From Microvelia longipes (lineage: Eukaryota > Arthropoda > Insecta > Hemiptera > Veliidae): DNA of 64,000 nucleotides. Shown piece by piece: positions 45,746 to 58,254 of this stretch (positions within the stretch are counted from its first letter, which is position 1; each line of letters starts with the position of its first letter). A model generated the notes under the pieces. That model was given only the letters and a program-made list of their open reading frames with translations. It did not search any database and was not told the origin of the DNA. A program made the translations under genes and the position numbers. The stretch is taken from positions 15,760,295 through 15,824,294 of the forward strand of contig JACMZG010001914.1 of the NCBI GenBank assembly GCA_018340805.1. Reading direction: 5' to 3'.

Positions 45746-46104
45746 TAGGCCTCTTGGCCGCTCTGCGGAGTCGCGGCTGAGGGCCACTTTGCGGCCAAAT
45801 GATTGTTATCCTATATTGGTTCGCCATATTACTAGTTTATGTAAGAGGCATGGTGCCCCAATTTAGCCAATTTTTAAAGGTATTAGTCAAAAAACATGAT
45901 TTGTTTACATCACATCATGTATGTCGAGCGATAGAATTCAAAACCAATGCTAATAACATAATTTAATGTTTTATATGTGTTGAACAAACCAATTGGCTTC
46001 GGGACTTAAATAAATTCGATTTTTGAAGTTTCACTCTATTCAGAAAAATCGTTCAAACGTTATCGTGTCCCATAGAAACATATAGGAACAAAATCTTGCA
46101 CATT
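45746..46104 (+). mobile_element. family C repeat, copy 2
   Basis: It begins with the GC-rich inverted block GGCCTCTTGGCCGCTCTGCG, then GGCCACTTTGCGGCC. GTTATCCTATATTGGTTCGC, CATATTACTAGTTTATGTAA and CATGATTTGTTTACATCA follow, and it ends CGTTATCGTGTCCCATAGAA. The 3' end leads directly into a TA microsatellite. Confidence 0.75.
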
Positions 46105-46175
46105 ATATATATATATATATATAATATTATATATAATATATAATATATATATAATATAATATATATATATATATA
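46105..46175. repeat. interrupted (TA)n microsatellite
   Basis: TA/AATATT tract immediately 3' of family C copy 2. Confidence 0.95.
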
Positions 46176-46789
46176 TCCTTCCTTTGGAAATTTGCTAATA
46201 AGTAATACATGAAAGACTTCAGTCAACAAAAAGATTTATTTTGCTTTCGACAAAAGAACCTAGTCTCTGTAAGCTAATCGAAAGCACTTAGATTTTTATG
46301 TTTTAAACTGAAGTATTCTATTTATCTTTTATTATTTACTGAACATTTCCTAGTCATTTGCTTTGTCAGCACTATTTGCTTGTTCATTTTTATTTGTGCA
46401 TAGCTAGGAAAACTAAGTAAACACGTATTTTGCTAAAAAACAAGAATAATTTTATAGAATAATATTATAAGGGTTTTACTAAATATATTATAATAATAAT
46501 ATTAAAGTGTTTTAATAGAAAGAAGGTTGGAAAATTTAGACCTCGGTTTAAAGTAAAATCCCCTTTATAGGGTTCATAAAGAGACCCACTGGGAAAACAT
46601 GTATTTGTATATGACTGTCCTTTCAAATAGATTCTACAATTTAGATTTGACCTACACACATAGTCCTAATGGAAATATTTTTCTACAGTTTTGCAGCTTA
46701 AAATAATTTAATTTATCTGGAGAGTCATTTTCTTTAAAAATACGTTAAAATGTATGATAGTGTATAAGTACGCCACGTTAGTTAAATCA
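46176..46789. other. no recognised feature
   Basis: Starts with a CCTTTGGAAATTTGCTAA motif copy (46181). The remainder is AT-rich. Confidence 0.45.
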
Positions 46790-46846
46790 CTTACACCAGT
46801 TAATTGACAGAGGGGTCAACAAATATAATTTAATGCACAGTATAAT

Positions 46847-47052
<206 letters not shown>

Positions 47053-47332
47053 GCCCCCTGGTCTTTAGGGGGTACTCCCCCGGCACCCTTGAAAAACCCT
47101 GCCAGTTAAGGAGGCGTTAATTTGTCATAGGCACAATTTAAGTCTTCGTGAATCTATCCCATATATGGTCATGTGCACCAGTTAAATCTAGGTTAGTCTA
47201 AATCATACATACACAAGTTAAGTCGTTAAGTCTACGTTAATCTGCTATGTACAAAGTTAAGTTTGCGTTAATCTTAGTCACATACACAATTTAAGTCTAC
47301 CTTAATCCAAGTTGTATTCAATAGTTAAGTCT

Positions 47333-47589
47333 TTTTTTATTATGATTTTAAATTATTTATAAATCAATTTACATATTTTTCTGTATATATAAATATTTAA
47401 GTATATAATTAATTATGTGCTTATTCAAGCTAATTTGCATATCTTGTTACTACTTAAAGAGTCAAAATTTTACATATTTGCCCCTGTTAAAATTTAGCTG
47501 ATAACACATGTAATATTTGTATGGAGCATGTGGGAAAAAAAAATGCATTTAGGTAGGGTTACTACCTAAAAAAAAAAAAAAAAAAAAAA
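47333..47589 (+). mobile_element. poly(A)-tailed retroposed insertion
   Basis: A 257-bp block ends in a run of about 22 A and is bounded by AGTTAAGTCT (47323-47332 and 47590-47599). It contains GGAGCATGTGGGAAAAAAAA and GGTAGGGTTACTACCT, the latter a small hairpin. The boundary word is also part of the minisatellite unit, so it may not be a true duplication. No coding sequence; the source element is unknown. Confidence 0.55.
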
Positions 47590-47665
47590 AGTTAAGTCTG
47601 AATTAATCCGTCAAATATACAAGTTAAGTTTATGTTAAGTCCTTACTTTAAGTCATACACAGTTA

Positions 47666-48619
47666 TACTTTACGGCAAATATATTGTTAGATTTTTGAAA
47701 GCAACGCTTTTAATTTATCAAACCGACAGAGGTTGTATACAGAGACTATAGAGCTATATAGATAGGTTGTATATAATAAGGACCAAATATGGCAATCCAT
47801 GCTCTTCGGCAAGGTTTGTTCCAACATTGTTTTGAAATTATTTAATATTTCTTGTTTTTTTTGTTCATCGTTTTATCCTTAAGAACTCATTTATTCTAAT
47901 TTATTTTCTGCTTTATCTATTTTCAATTTATTATTTTTTTTTTTTAGAAAGATCCGAAACTATTTTAAAACTGTTTTCTATTCAACGTAGTGAGAAATAT
48001 ATTGTGGTAAAGAAAGGATTGCAACAAAAATATTCCTCTAAGGTCAATTGAACTGATGGTTTTGAAATGATAGAAAATTGCAAGGGACACTAGTTCAGTA
48101 GGACGTGCAACGGTACAAAAACAAGTTACCCTAGGTCAGGTTTTATTTATAAGGCACAAATGAGTAAATAACCTGGTCTTTATAGTAAATTTCTTTCAAA
48201 ACATTTAAATTGCAGTTTACACTTACTGTTTTTTTTATTTATGATATTACTTGGAGCAATGTTTTTATATAAATAAATATACATTTTTCAATTTGTGGAT
48301 ATTTAAATTTATTATAGTAACTTATTTTAAAAAACAAAATAATTATCAATAGGTACAACAATGGAGTAAAGGAACAACCACTTGTTGATTTTTTTTCATA
48401 CTAATTAATGATTTTGTGACATAAATTATTGAAACACTTTGGAAATTTACAGCAAAGGCTCATGTAAATTTCAATAGGAATACTAGCATAAGTGCCATGA
48501 AACAAACAGAAGCCGAAGTCCCTTGATTCAACTGTTTCTAAAGTTAGTATTATGTAAAGGATTACGGCAAAAAGATTAAGTTTACTTAGATTTTAAATAC
48601 ACTAATAGATAGCAGTATT
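47666..48619. other. no recognised feature
   Basis: AT-rich unique sequence. Confidence 0.5.
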
Positions 48620-48748
48620 AAAGTCTCGAAGTTGGCAGCACTGACTGGTGATAAGGGCTATGATAAGGCCTTCTTTTCCAAACAATGCCGTAAGTATTTG
48701 GGAGATTTTGACAATAAGTTAATTCATTTAAATTTGCTCGTTTAAGGA
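48620..48748 (+). repeat. interspersed repeat family I, copy 3
   Basis: AAGTTGGCAGCACTGACTGG followed by GATAAGGGCTATGATAAGGC matches the minus strand of 31545-31600. A frame continues from KLAALTGDKGYDK to a stop at about 48747, but no family is recognised. Confidence 0.5.
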
Positions 48749-49659
48749 CAAATATGAGTTTTATTTAAGTTATATGTTCTTATATTCATTTCAAAAGGAA
48801 ACTCTCAAATATAATTTTATATTGATAAAAATCACTTTATATGAAAAATCCCATAGTGAAGGATAGGATGTTTAGAAATTTTTTTGTGGCAGGAACTTTA
48901 AAACTTCCCCATGAGGCAGCTACAGGTTGCCATTGTCCAGCTGTCTATTACAAGAGAGTTTGAAATGGTTAGGAGAAAAACAACAGTTCAAAGTGGTCAG
49001 CGTTTTAATACTAAATTAATCAAGAATGAATGTTTTAAACAAAATATATCGTTTGATTAATAAAATCAGATAGGATTACATTGGTCCTCGCCAAACTATT
49101 TGACGATGTACTAAGATTTTTTTTTTTTTTATTTGGCGATGCACTAAGTATATATTATAATTGTAACCTGTTGCGCGTATTATCCTGAAGGTCGTTATAA
49201 AATCGAATTTGTTTTTTAGGTAATGATAACCATAAATCACAGCAATATAACCTTGGGGAACGCCTTAATCATAGCAAATTACATTTACAAATTTATAAAT
49301 TACATTTGATAATTTTGAAAAACGAATACATTTTTAAATGCGATATTTCCAATTTAGAAATTTCAATCATAAAAACTAAGAACTTAAAAATTCAAATTAT
49401 TAATTTAAAAGTGTTAAATTAAACTCGCGATCGAGTTAAATATTGTTGAAAAACAAGTTTATGAATAAAACTGAATCCATTAAGTAAAGTAACTTTTTAC
49501 TTATATATACCTTTTTCTAATTTATAACGTAGGTATTAGAAAAGTAACCCCACGGCACAAGATGAATATTTTTATTGATCTTTAGTGGAGGGCTTACCCA
49601 TCAATTAATAATTGTACTCATATTATGTATGTAAATATAAATAATAAAGGTTATTTAAA
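48749..49659. other. no confident feature
   Basis: A direct duplication around a T run (GACGATGTACTAAG at 49103 and GGCGATGCACTAAG at 49136) and a tail-like TAAATATAAATAATAAAGG at 49633 are noted. No gene is seen. Confidence 0.45.
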
Positions 49660-49805
49660 AAAAAGTTATGTGTGTTGCAAAAAAACCCGCAACCGGGATG
49701 TCACTTGAATTATCTGTTTCATGTGTTTTAAAGGCCTCCGAAGTGGTTTTTACAAAGTAGTCTGTCTTTATGTGAGCTTTATGTTAAAGTGGTCTGTCTG
49801 CCACA
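49660..49805 (+). repeat. solo head module of the 5S composite
   Basis: TGTGTTGCAAAAAAACCCGC, GGATGTCACTTGAATTATCT and GTTTCATGTGTTTTAAAGGC follow the head consensus, then GTCTGTCT words. There is no 5S core downstream. Confidence 0.65.
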
Positions 49806-50589
49806 TTTTTGAACTCTTGTCACACAAATCATAAAGCGTATTTTCTTATATGTATATGCCTATAGCCTAATCACTTCGTTTGTTTTTTTATTTATTTAGG
49901 ATCAATTTCATTCGATTCACCATCTCTTCAAATACACAATCACTAATATAAACTCATTCTTCAAATTTACCCTGTGTATTTATAGGATATATATTTATTT
50001 ATTCATTCTTTAGTATATATCCTATTTAAGTATTTACTAATATATACGTATTACTTATATGCTAAGCAAGGGCTATTTATTTTTACAATATAATTTGCCA
50101 AACTTTTTTTTTAAGTTAAAGGCTTGAAATTGATTATTTTTGGCTTTTGGAAATTCGCTAAAACGGTAAATTTACGTAACAGTTAAATTAAAAAAGTAAA
50201 TTTTTATATAAACATTTTGAGAGGCGACATGCAGTAGAAACCCACGTTTCAAAGATTAATTAGACATTATGTATAATAATTATTTAATTATACTTTTTAA
50301 TGTATAGGGTGACTATTACTATTTGACTGGAGCAGGGAAACAGATTTGGATTAATTATGTGTAAGTAATTGTTTATCTTTGTATTGAGGAGATTATTTGT
50401 AGCTCAAGGATAAAACACACATATATAGCAGCTTCTATTAAAATTACTAGTAATTATATTCGAGTCGATGACCTAGTGCTGATATTGATAGGAAAAATGT
50501 CTGTCCAAAATGACAGGGTAAAGTTTTGCATTTTTAAAAATTAAATACTGTAAACCAAAATACTGTTATAATACATGAATAAAGTATAT
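49806..50589. other. no recognised feature
   Basis: AT-rich, with one TTTTGGAAATTCGCTAAAAC motif copy at 50145. Confidence 0.45.
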
Positions 50590-50890
50590 AAATGAAATTT
50601 TAATACTGATTAAATTACAGAAGTTATATCATAATCACTAAGTTATTTATTTATTTTATACTGATTACTTTACTTAAGTAATATATTTTAACATGTTATA
50701 CTGATTACTTTATAGATGTACTAATATGACATTTTTATACTGATTTACTTATTAAGTTATATTTAATGTTATACTGAATTACTTTACATAAGTTACATTT
50801 AATTTTATATGTTACTTTAATATGTTTAACATTTTTATACTGATACTTTACATGTGTTAACATCATAATTTAACCCTGATTATTCATATA
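50590..50890. repeat. degenerate tandem repeat of about 33-40 bp
   Basis: Repeated TTTTATACTGATTACTTTAC words, at about 50603, 50658, 50698, 50737, 50770 and 50837, each followed by TAAGTTATATTTAA-type sequence. The unit length varies by indels. Confidence 0.75.
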
Positions 50891-50956
50891 GGTTTTAATG
50901 ATACTATTGTAAACTTCAGTTAAAGTCCTTAATAGTTGAAACTAATTTTGTATCAT

Positions 50957-50981
50957 ATATATTATATATATATATATATAT

Positions 50982-51026
<45 letters not shown>

Positions 51027-51028
51027 TA
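50957..51028. repeat. interrupted (TA)n microsatellite
   Basis: TA tract with TTATATTA interruptions. Confidence 0.95.
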
Positions 51029-51860
51029 GTTATATATTTATATTATCTGTGTATATAAAAAGTTAAAATAGAAAAATGTTTAAAATGACAATAAAGGAAT
51101 GTTTATAATAAAATTAAATAAATATTAAAACAATATGGTTATTTTTGTAAAAAAAATGTATTTGTATGCAATACAAACGAAGAAAACTTTATTACAAAAA
51201 ACAGGAAAATAATGAAGGAGTAAAAGACAATGGATGTTTTTTTTCTTTCTTTTGCCAATAGTAATAACTATACGATTGTCATCGAGGTTGATGTTCGGAC
51301 AGCTTATTATGCCATTTATAGTTTTTAACATTTGCTTCCTTAACTTCTAAAAGGAGAGGAAGGAGATATAATAATAACAAAAACAACACTTTTCCTATTT
51401 ACCTGTGGCATAAATAAAGAAAAGTAAATCTCCGTTTAGAGCCTTACAGCTCATAAGGGAAACCCCTGCGGGAACTTTAGTAAAAAATATGACTCAAATG
51501 TTTCATTTATGTATATGTCTCGGAACCTACAGATCCAAAAAAAAAATTTTGATGCATGGATAGATGGATGTGCACTTTCCTAGTTAACACACGCTATACC
51601 TCTCAATTACACTGCTATAGTCTAATTTTAATAAAACTTGATTTCATAAAGAAATCCTATGTGAGAAAGTCTGAAAAGTTTTTCCACCGAAAAACCAATA
51701 ATTAGCGCCCCAATTGGCGCTTATATTACATTTTCAACTACAAAAATTGAAAAATTATTGCGTTAAACCTTTTAAAAACAGTTACAAGATTATCGGAACA
51801 ACGAATAATCTTATTTTTTAAATCTTCTTTTAAAAACCCGGAGGAAGCCAAGACTACTTT
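51029..51860. other. no recognised feature
   Basis: AT-rich. A short mirror-like pair TTAGCGCCCCAATTGGCGCT lies at 51702-51721 (GCGCC...GGCGC). Confidence 0.45.
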
Positions 51861-52441
51861 TCTTTGAAAATTTCCTTTGCTCCGAGATCAGGCAAAATTT
51901 CCTTGCTAAAGGCAGAAGGCTCCGTACTTTATTTAAGAGGCTTAAAATTTAAAACAAGAGGCCTTAGGCCTGATGGCCTCTCCCCCACCTCCCTGCGGCC
52001 GCGAAACGTCCACATAGTTGTTGTCCTATATCAGTTTGTCATATTGCTGGTTTATATAAGTGGCATACTGCCATGATATAAGCGAATGTTCAACTGTACA
52101 AGATTACATTAAGTTAAAAACAAAAACAGCCAAGATTGTTGTTATATCTGGTGAAAAACCAAGATTTTTTTTTCAGTTTGTTTTATATGTCCTTTGATAA
52201 AACTAATACTGATAACAAAATTTAACTTCATATATTTGTTAACTATAAAACATATGTATCAATTTTAGCCGATCAGACAATATTTTGAAATCTTTTAAAT
52301 TTTACTTTTCATTATTGTGGTGATGATGTTAATGACGTCAAACTTATTACATACACAATAGGGTCCGGGACATTAACAAGGTTAATTTTTGTAGCGAGTT
52401 TCATTTCGAAAGTTATCTTGTTTCATGTATATATATATATA
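51861..52441 (+). mobile_element. family C repeat, copy 3
   Basis: The left part (AAAACAAGAGGCCTTAGGCC) resembles 60300-60320. GGCCGCGAAACGTCCACATA, GTTGTTGTCCTATATCAGTT, ATTGCTGGTTTATATAAGTG and GCATACTGCCATGATATAAG follow. A CRE octamer lies at 52333-52340. The end (GAAAGTTATCTTGTTTCATG) leads into a short TA run (52429-52441). Confidence 0.75.
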
Positions 52442-53127
52442 ACCTTATTTTTCTTTGAAATTTCGCTAGAAATGACCCATAATCTTAAGTGACCTAGCGT
52501 TGAGGTTGGTTCTATGTATGTCGAATTTTAAACAGTATAGTACATGATATTGAAAATTATTAAGTGATTTTCTTCTTGTCGTATTTATCTGTTTCTATAT
52601 TCTTGAGTTAAGCGGACAATGGGTCAGGGCTGTGACTGATTAACCACATTAAAAATACATTACTATGACGATCTGTGATAACCTGACACTGGGATGAAAA
52701 GAAAACTGAAATATCTGACCTAATAAGAATGGAAAACTGTGAAAAATCCTACTACAAGGTAGTAGGGGAAAAAAATACAATAAGAATGCATTTTAAATAG
52801 TAAAATATAACTTGTAATAAATCACTATGAATCTGGAACCATTTTACAGCTTAGAGCATTTTCTTCGGAAAGATGCACTTACAAGGTGATTGTAGAGGTA
52901 GGAAGTGAAATACTGTGTTTCTTTTGGCAAGTTTTTAAAGATTATTCTCTTTTTTTCATCTGTCTCCTAACATATGTATATATATTTGCTAAGTGCATTC
53001 TTCACATTTTTCTTAGTTAATTTTAAAAAAAATGAGCTTATGAGGCTGAGTTATTAAAAGGAGGGGAAAGGAGAGAGTTGACTTTTGAAGAAGGAGGAGA
53101 CTTGCTGATCAAGAATAATCAAGAATA
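52442..53127. other. no recognised feature
   Basis: Begins with a TTTCTTTGAAATTTCGCTAG motif copy. AT-rich otherwise. Confidence 0.45.
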
Positions 53128-53131
53128 CATA

Positions 53132-53162
<31 letters not shown>

Positions 53163-53166
53163 TATA

Positions 53167-53237
<71 letters not shown>
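53128..53237. repeat. (TA)n microsatellite beside family C copy 4
   Basis: TA tract with ATTATATTTAATAT interruptions, about 30 bp from the 3' end of a minus-strand family C element. Confidence 0.95.
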
Positions 53238-53240
<3 letters not shown>

Positions 53241-53267
53241 TGTGTTTATTTATATATGTAAGAGATT

Positions 53268-53555
53268 TTTGTTTATGGGACACGACAACTCAAGAACGCT
53301 CTCTAGGATATGAGTGAAACAAGAGTCGACCATTTTAATGTCTCAACTCAAACCCTATAGTATTTGAAATATTGGATACTTAACCCATTAACCGACATTA
53401 TGACAGCAAAAATTTAAATAAACATAAATTTGCATACTTATACTTAATTTTATAATTTTATTTTACTCTAATGGATGCCTAACTAATATAGTAATATAAT
53501 TATAATATATTATAATGTATTATAATATTATTTAATATATTAATATATATATATT

Positions 53556-53587
<32 letters not shown>

Positions 53588-53862
53588 ATTATATTATATA
53601 TATATGTATATTACATAGTTAAATTTTTTTATTAATTACCATTGTTCTAGTTTATTGATTACATATATAACATAATGTAAACGAATCACGTTTTTTGTTT
53701 ATTATATTTTAACATTCGCTTATATTTTGGCAGTATGACGCTAATATAAACTTGTGATATGACAAACTAGTAGAGGACAACAACCGTGTGGCCACAAAGC
53801 GGCCCCAAGCACCGAGACCGCGGAGCGGCCAAAGGCCTCTTGCTACTTTCTTGGCTTATATT
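53268..53862 (-). mobile_element. family C repeat, copy 4
   Basis: Reading the minus strand: GCAAGAGGCCTTTGGCCGCT, CCGCGGTCTCGG, GGGGCCGCTTTGTGGCCACA, GGTTGTTGTCCTCTACTAGT, AAGTTTATATTAGCGTCATA, CTGCCAAAATATAAGCGAAT, and finally GTTGTCGTGTCCCATAAACA. An internal TA tract (53471-53606) splits it. It is the longest copy and shows both ends. Confidence 0.75.
53471..53606. repeat. interrupted (TA)n microsatellite inside family C copy 4
   Basis: TA/TATTA low-complexity tract. Confidence 0.93.
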
Positions 53863-54424
53863 TTTGTATACATTCTTATAATTTGTAACTTCACCGGGGT
53901 TTACTTTGTTACCTATAAAATCGACTTACTTATTTGTGTTAGAAGTTAAATAAAAAATTTAATTCCTATACTTAAACTATGATATAAAGCCGTGTATAAC
54001 ATTCAATAGGTTCGTATAAGAAAGCTGTATCAAATGTTTATGAAAGAATCTCAAGAACATGATTCGAGAAATTTCACGGGAGGAACAAAAACGCTTGTCC
54101 ACTTTTAAACACATTTTGAATTAATAAGTGTTGTGAGATTTTTGTTAAAAAAAAAGAATTTCTGAATAGAATATATGTTAGTAGGATGGTGACGTAAACA
54201 TTGCCAATAACCTGGCACAAAGAGAGAAAACTGTCTTTCAACGATAGAAGGACGAAAATTGTTATTTCTTTGTTGAAAATTGTGTCTTTTGTATTTTATG
54301 TAAAGAAAGGAAAAGTTATAATGAATAGAAAATTGTGCATTAAAGTATAAATTACTTTTATAATAATATAACTATAATGAAAAAGATGCGGTTTTGCAAC
54401 AATATTGAGCTTCAAAAGCCCTCG
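53863..54424. other. no recognised feature
   Basis: AT-rich unique sequence. Confidence 0.5.
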
Positions 54425-54695
54425 AGCTCGTCTTTGAGCTGTATCAGTTGATTTTCATAAACAATTTTGATGTAAACAAAAAAGCAACGATCGGAGGTCA
54501 TATCCTGACATTTTTTATTAACGACGTGTGACGTCATTACAGGAATCGGTAAAAGCGGTTAACATTAAAAATTCTTTATTTATTCCTGCAATTATGTCAA
54601 TGGTGGACTATAACCCAACAAAAAAAAAAGATTTCATTCATAAAAACCCTTCACATGAATCATTTATAAACTCTATCAGCTTGATCTATAACCAC
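54425..54695 (-). mobile_element. CRE-bearing MITE family D, copy 2
   Basis: The minus strand runs GCTGATAGAGTTTATAAATG, ATTCATGTGAAGGG, TTTATGAATGAAATC, then the CTGTAATGACGTCACACGTC block with a CRE octamer at 54529-54536, ending in ATGTTTACATC-like sequence. It extends the family consensus beyond copy 1 on the left (AAGCTGATAGA shared). The apparent plus-strand frame 54528-54797 is not a gene. Confidence 0.75.
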
Positions 54696-55981
54696 TTGCA
54701 GACAATCTTAGTGTACTGTTTTCAAAACCAAATGACAGGAACGCGTAATAATTCACATATTTCAACATTATTCGGCTTTAAGATACGAATGCATTAAGAA
54801 GTTTTCAACTAAATTTAATAAATTTTATTATGAACTTAAGACATAATGATGGCTACTTTCAAATCATTTTGATTTCACCAAGCACTTAGAGCCCAAATGG
54901 AACGAATTTAAAAATTCCATGAAGTGTTGCATGTATTTTTAAAAGGCCTTTTGTTATAAAATTCCGACAAATATCGTAGATTTACGTGATCAACTTATTG
55001 CATACAATTTTTTTAACATAGTTCATAGATAATAAATTATCTTTAATATATGCTTGACTATTTCTTACCATTATAATTTATATATTTTTAAAGTACAAGT
55101 TTCATGAGACATATGATATATGCATGAATGAAAATAGCACAGAAGCTTTGTGACATAGCAGAATAAAATAGAGAAAAAATTCGTGCTCGGAATCACCCCT
55201 TGCAGAAGACCCTTATCTATAATTTAATTGTCTTAACTCATTATTTTGTTTATATTAACAAAATAAAACATAATTAATATAAAAAGGGTAATAAATAAAA
55301 TATAATTATAGTCTAAGAAAGAAACTTATACTTCACAAACATTAATAAACGTGTATATTTCCTTGTTGTACACATAATTCTTAATCAAAGCTATACCATA
55401 TAATAATATAATTCTAAATTAAAAAAAAAATAACAAAACAAACGTAATAAGTTCACGAATTATTGAATAAAAGTAAGCTATTATTTTATTTTATAAAAAA
55501 TCTACAACAATACATGGAATGAGCATCACGTATTTCGAATAGAGTTAAGTAATATTTGAAAACTCGAATAACCCGGCCTCGGGGCTATTGACTAAATAGC
55601 AGTAAGGTGCCTTTTAAGGCTTGGCTTTATTTACTATTAGTCATAGATATGTCGTAAGTAAATAAAAGTGTATAGAGTGAATAAAACGTTTTGAACAATA
55701 ATAATATGTCTAGTGTTTGATGAACAAACATATGCGATTGTTTTTATTTTAATATTTTAATCCTATCAAGTACAATTTAACGTTATAATATGATAAAATT
55801 GGATGCTTAAGGCCGGTGTTTAATTACTCAAGATTCAGTATGACTTATGACTATGTTAAATACAGAGTCATAAATCTAACTATTACAAGACATGGTCTTG
55901 TACTCTATTATAAAAGTTAAAGATGCTGCTAAATATTCTGGAACTAGAACGTTGATAATATACAAATATATTTTTACAAGA

Positions 55982-55984
<3 letters not shown>
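54696..55984. other. no recognised feature
   Basis: AT-rich. A small imperfect inverted repeat (GACTAAATAGCAGTAAGG / CTTTATTTACTATTAGTC) lies at 55588-55643. Confidence 0.5.
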
Positions 55985-56059
<75 letters not shown>

Positions 56060-56073
56060 ATATATATATATAT

Positions 56074-56132
<59 letters not shown>

Positions 56133-56143
56133 ATATATATATA
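55985..56143. repeat. interrupted (TA)n microsatellite
   Basis: About 160 bp of TA with several ATTA interruptions. The apparent 122-codon frame 55892-56260 is a Tyr-Ile repeat read from this tract and not a protein gene. Confidence 0.98.
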
Positions 56144-56359
56144 TCTGTGTGGTGTGTTTTATCCCTAAATAACTTTGATACAATTAACTGGACTTATGGT
56201 ACATTGGTCCAACATCGGTTTAATACATTGACAACTATGCAAATAAACCCACTGTCATAGCTACTCTGATAGGAGTATTAATGAGATAAAAAATATACAT
56301 ATGACATGCGAGCAGCATTACATTGAGCTGTAAGCTTAAAAAATAATATTTAAAGGAAA

Positions 56360-56402
56360 AATAGGAGTGCGCAGTATTTTCGCCCGGCTTGCAGACCAAC
56401 CT
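56360..56402 (-). mobile_element. family F terminal fragment
   Basis: On the minus strand ATTCTGGCGAGGTTGGTCTG, then CAAGCCGGGCGAAAATACTG, resembles the family F left end at 39.04 kb. No partner end is nearby. Confidence 0.5.
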
Positions 56403-56509
56403 CGCCAGAATTATATATGAGTGCGTCTTTTGTCAAGACAGCAAAGTTGTCCGTCAAGATAAAATGAGAGTGCTAGAAGAAACAAAGAGCTTGTTTAAAG
56501 AGCACTCTC

Positions 56510-56550
56510 TTTAGCGTGTAGTGACATTTAGCGTGTCACTACACGCTAAA
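56510..56550. repeat. perfect 17-bp hairpin
   Basis: Arm TTTAGCGTGTAGTGACA (56510-56526), loop TTTAGCG, complementary arm 56534-56550. The loop repeats the start of the arm. Confidence 0.9.
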
Positions 56551-56637
56551 TCAATTCTCATGTAACAAACTGATCCCCCTAATGTTACATTTTTTTCAAA
56601 GCATGCCAAATACGCACTGCACCTGTTCAGTACTAAC

Positions 56638-56705
56638 TGCGCATGCGTTTAATCTATTGCATCATTTGCGCACGTCTGAATTTGTGAGCGAACTTACCTT
56701 CTACG
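56638..56705. promoter_or_regulatory. NRF1-like site near a minus-strand donor-like word
   Basis: TGCGCATGCG at 56638-56647 fits the NRF1/ewg palindromic core. On the minus strand GTAGAAG|GTAAGTTCGC near 56694-56701 fits a splice donor. CpG words are concentrated here (GCGCACG, GAGCGAAC). There is no supporting frame, so this is a weak suggestion of a regulatory or exon-edge region. Confidence 0.18.
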
Positions 56706-57940
56706 ACTGGTTAACGTATTTGATAATAAATAAACGGTTTCATTTAAAAATATGGTTAATTTTAATTCCTGATTCTTGTTTTATTATTTTTTTTTTTTTA
56801 AATTGATCTTTCCAATAGTGTTATGCCCCCAAGGTCATATGAGTACTTTCAATTTAGATTAATCTTATTCTAGTAACACAACCTGCAATACACGCAATTC
56901 ATGATAACATGCTAATACCTACTTTTACTATTACCCTATTTCTCTATTGTCTATACCCCACTAGTAAATAGATTACTAAAAAGAATTCAGTATATTTCTC
57001 TTATAAATGTCATTTCCTTATTCAAGACACTTAGGTAGGACTACTTATAACCTAACTGGCCGGTCTCAGAATAGACTACAACTATTGACCAATAAATAAA
57101 TAATTTGTAAAGTTGATGAATAAATTAAAAATGATAAGGATAATGTTAGATTTGTATTTCATATAATGTAACAATCCAGGATATAAGCAAAAGACTTTAC
57201 CTATGCGATAATGCCAGCATTATTACAGGCAAAACAAACTAAACTAACTTTACTAAAGAAAATGATGCATTATTCTTGTCTACTCTAACAAAAAAAATTA
57301 TTCAACGCACAAAAAGTTCGAAGACAAATCAAGGATAGCAAGTCCTTAAAGAGTAATAATAAAAAAAACTTTATATGCAGAAGTGCAATAAAACAGAGAC
57401 TGAATTCTGTACCAGGTGAAAATACAATAACCTTTGTTGTTATGAGTCACCTTTATTTCCTTATTTCTTTGCGATGTTAAGGACGGCGATCCATTAAAAT
57501 TGTGTAAAAAAGTAGCGAGGTTGGTCTACCTTGAAGTTCAAATAGGTATTAAATAGTCTTTTCCGACTTACGGTTGTTTTAAGTACCTGGAAGTATCCCT
57601 TTAAATAATAGTAACAATGGTGGCTTAAGCCACAATCTTTCATCTGCATGATATAAATACACTCTATAGAAGTAAACTAAATGTTACTTCGTTTAGTTGT
57701 TTAAATGTTGATGTCGCTAAGCGTTTCCAAAGTAGTCGCCAGCTACTAATTGTATCAGCTACGATTTCTCCAAACATATAATAAAGCTATTAGCAAGACC
57801 AGCTCTTCATAAAGAGCAGATTCTAGGTTAATGGTTACAGACACATAGTAGCAAAATCGTTAGTCCTGTTTTAATTTCCAGCAAATTACTTTTTACAATT
57901 ACTTTATGGTAGTAATAATTGCCACCAGTATCAGTCTTTT
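56706..57940. other. no recognised feature
   Basis: Unique AT-rich sequence. Confidence 0.5.
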
Positions 57941-58254
57941 CATAGATATATATTTCTAGAGGGGTCCTATTGGTTGAATTTTGAAACATCGAAAAAATAA
58001 CCTGACTATCTTTGACTATTTATATAATCAAAAGAAGAGAACAAAATTACAGTAACATATATAGTATAACGTTTAAAATACTCATCAAAACACAAAAATT
58101 GTGCAAGAAGCCGAAACAATTTATTTATTATAACCTTAACTCACTCTTGGAAGAGGTTTCAATGAGGTTACACAGAGCCCATGAGAGCCTCAAAATGATG
58201 TTTCAGGCCTCTTAATGTATTGAGATAGGCTATGCCCCCTCTAGTATGTATCGC
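57941..58254 (-). mobile_element. hAT-like MITE family B, copy 5 (reverse orientation)
   Basis: The window-left end CATAGATATATATTTCTAGA and the right end CCCCTCTAGTATGTATCG are family B termini, the right one degraded. The flanks AGTCTTTT (57933-57940) and CGTCTTTT (58254-58261) match at 7 of 8. The interior is the reverse complement of the usual landmarks (TAACCTTAACTCACTCTTGG, AGGTTACACAGAGCCCATGA). The frame 58012-58215 is a by-product. Confidence 0.85.

Noticed and set aside
55892..56260. Longest open frame (122 codons)
   Set aside because: It is a Tyr-Ile repeat translated from a TA microsatellite.
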